Source of the DNA: Chloroflexota bacterium
GTDB lineage: Bacteria; Chloroflexota; UBA4733
DNA: 7,107 bases
Direction of reading: 5' to 3'
Assembly: GCA_023489405.1 (NCBI GenBank)
Contig: JAMDCW010000102.1
Coordinates: 1-7,107 of the forward strand
Below the pieces are notes generated by a model. That model was given only the letters and a program-made list of their open reading frames with translations. It had not been told where the DNA came from and ran no database searches. The first letter of the stretch is position 1. The number at the start of each line of letters is the position of its first letter. The translations under genes and the position numbers were made by a program. Shown here in pieces: positions 6,411-7,107 of the stretch.

Positions 6411-7107
6411 TTGGAACAGCCCACCTCTCCCGTCACCCCTGACCTCACCCTTCTTCCCGCTCGTATGCTCAACGAGTACGCCTACTGCCCCCGCCTCTGC
6501 TACCTCGAATGGGTCCAGGGCGAGTTCACCGACAGCGCCGATACGCTCGATGGGCGGCTGCGCCACCAGCGCGTCGACCAGGAACAAGGCGACCTGCCAG
6601 CAGCCGGCAAAATCCCGGAAGCCGAGGAAACCATCCACGCCCGTTCCGTCTCCCTCAGCAGCGAAACCCTCGGCCTCTCCGCTCGCATCGACCTCGTCGA
6701 GCTCGACAATGGCGCCGTTACTCCCGTCGACTATAAACGCGGCAAACCATCCAAAACCGGCGAGCCCGTCTGGGAGAGCGATGCTGTCCAGCTCGGCGCT
6801 CAAGCCCTCCTCCTCCAGGAACACGGCTACCACTGCACCCACGGCATCATCTACTACAGCTCGACGAAACAGCGTATCCCCGTCGAAATCACCCCGCAGC
6901 TCACCGACCAGACTATCACCGCTATCGCCAGCGCTCGCTCCATGGCCGGGAGTGGCGCCATTCCTCCGCCGCTCATCGACAGCCCCAAGTGTGTGCGCTG
7001 CTCCCTTGCCGGCATCTGCCTCCCCGACGAAGTCAACACGATGATGCACCGCCAGCCTTCACCCGACATTCCACCCCGCCGCCTGCTTCACGCTCATCAA
7101 CTGGCCC
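6411..7107 (+). CDS. cas4-cas1: Cas4-Cas1 fusion, 5' part (Cas4 domain complete, Cas1 cut by window edge)
   Basis: Only 232 codons are inside the window; the frame is still open at its right edge. The visible part is a Cas4 domain: a RecB-like, iron-sulfur exonuclease that trims prespacers and helps choose PAM-flanked ones during spacer acquisition. Counting from TTG 6411, residues 16-39 contain PARMLNEYAYCPRLCYLEW with Cys26. Nuclease residues follow: His52, Asp94 (ARIDLVE), Asp107 and Lys109 (PVDYKRGK), and Gln127 (QLGAQALL). The other iron-sulfur cysteines are Cys194, Cys197 and Cys203 (KCVRCSLAGIC). After residue 205 comes a linker and PPRRLLHAHQLA, where Cas1 should begin; the fusion is inferred from this run-on and from the type I-G gene order. 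The start is uncertain: TTG 6411 fits the AGGAG site and keeps the conserved N-terminus, whereas ATG 6465 would not. Codons here end in C far more often than in the preceding genes. Confidence 0.9.
   Translation, partial: MEQPTSPVTPDLTLLPARMLNEYAYCPRLCYLEWVQGEFTDSADTLDGRLRHQRVDQEQGDLPAAGKIPEAEETIHARSVSLSSETLGLSARIDLVELDNGAVTPVDYKRGKPSKTGEPVWESDAVQLGAQALLLQEHGYHCTHGIIYYSSTKQRIPVEITPQLTDQTITAIASARSMAGSGAIPPPLIDSPKCVRCSLAGICLPDEVNTMMHRQPSPDIPPRRLLHAHQLA

Larger units (their letters stand above)
145..7107 (+). other. type I-G (I-U) CRISPR-cas operon, right end outside window
   Basis: Five cas genes on one strand with junctions of -1, -4, -4 and +5 bases form one transcription unit: cas3, Csb3/Cas8, csb1, csb2, cas4-cas1. 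The effector set is complete for type I-G, since Cas5 and Cas6 are fused in Csb2 and I see no separate small subunit. cas2 and the CRISPR array are not in the window and would be expected to the right. The promoter is not visible; if the open frame at 2-148 is a real gene, transcription starts left of the window. Confidence 0.92.

Noticed and set aside
6406..6464. Possible terminator or promoter between csb2 and cas4-cas1
   Set aside because: The gap is only five bases before the TTG start, and no hairpin followed by a T run is visible, so the operon appears to read through.
6550..7044. Plus-strand open frame of 164 codons rich in Ser, Pro and Ala
   Set aside because: Shifted frame of cas4-cas1; low-complexity product explained by the C-ending codons.
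6402..7049. Long open frame of 215 codons on the minus strand
   Set aside because: It is opposite the Cas4 domain, which shows all its nuclease and cysteine motifs. The minus frame is low-complexity (Gly, Ala, Val, Asp, Glu) and arises from the C-rich third positions of the real gene.
1..7107. CRISPR array, cas2, anti-CRISPR or insertion sequence
   Set aside because: No regularly spaced repeats, terminal inverted repeats, transposase motif or spare gene space was seen; nearly every base is inside a cas gene.

Overview
The window is an almost uninterrupted cas gene operon on the + strand. It encodes a type I-G (formerly I-U) CRISPR-Cas system. The gene order is cas3, a short Cas8-like subunit of the Csb3/Cas8u2 family, csb1 (Cas7), csb2 (Cas5-Cas6 fusion), and the beginning of a cas4-cas1 fusion that runs off the right edge. 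This is the order I remember for the Geobacter sulfurreducens-type I-U/I-G locus. The calls rest on motifs read directly from the translations; no database search was possible.

Layout: bases 2-148 hold an open reading frame with no start inside the window. It ends in an ATGA overlap with cas3 and is probably the 3' end of an upstream gene that I do not recognise. Bases 145-2865 encode Cas3, with the helicase first and the HD nuclease at the C-terminus. Bases 2865-3749 encode the Csb3/Cas8 subunit, 3746-4915 Csb1/Cas7, and 4912-6405 Csb2/Cas5-Cas6. From 6411 to the window end runs Cas4-Cas1: the whole Cas4 domain and only the first residues leading into Cas1. The genes overlap by 1-4 bases or, at the last junction, are 5 bases apart. 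No promoter, terminator, CRISPR repeat, tRNA, rRNA or mobile element was seen, and no gene-free stretch exceeds a few bases.

How the genes work together: Csb2 (Cas6 part) should cut the pre-crRNA, and its Cas5 part should hold the 5' handle. Csb1 subunits should coat the spacer RNA, and the Cas8-like protein should recognise the PAM and lock the R-loop. Cas3 would then be recruited to unwind and shred the target DNA. Cas4-Cas1, with a Cas2 expected just past the right edge, would select, trim and integrate new spacers. All visible catalytic motifs look intact, so the system is probably functional, at least for interference.

Organism: a bacterium of moderate GC content (mid-50s percent by eye). 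Type I-G systems are scattered over deltaproteobacteria, actinobacteria, planctomycetes, acidobacteria and others, so the genes alone do not fix the phylum. The cas4-cas1 segment is clearly richer in C-ending codons than the four genes before it, which hints that the adaptation module has a different history from the effector module.
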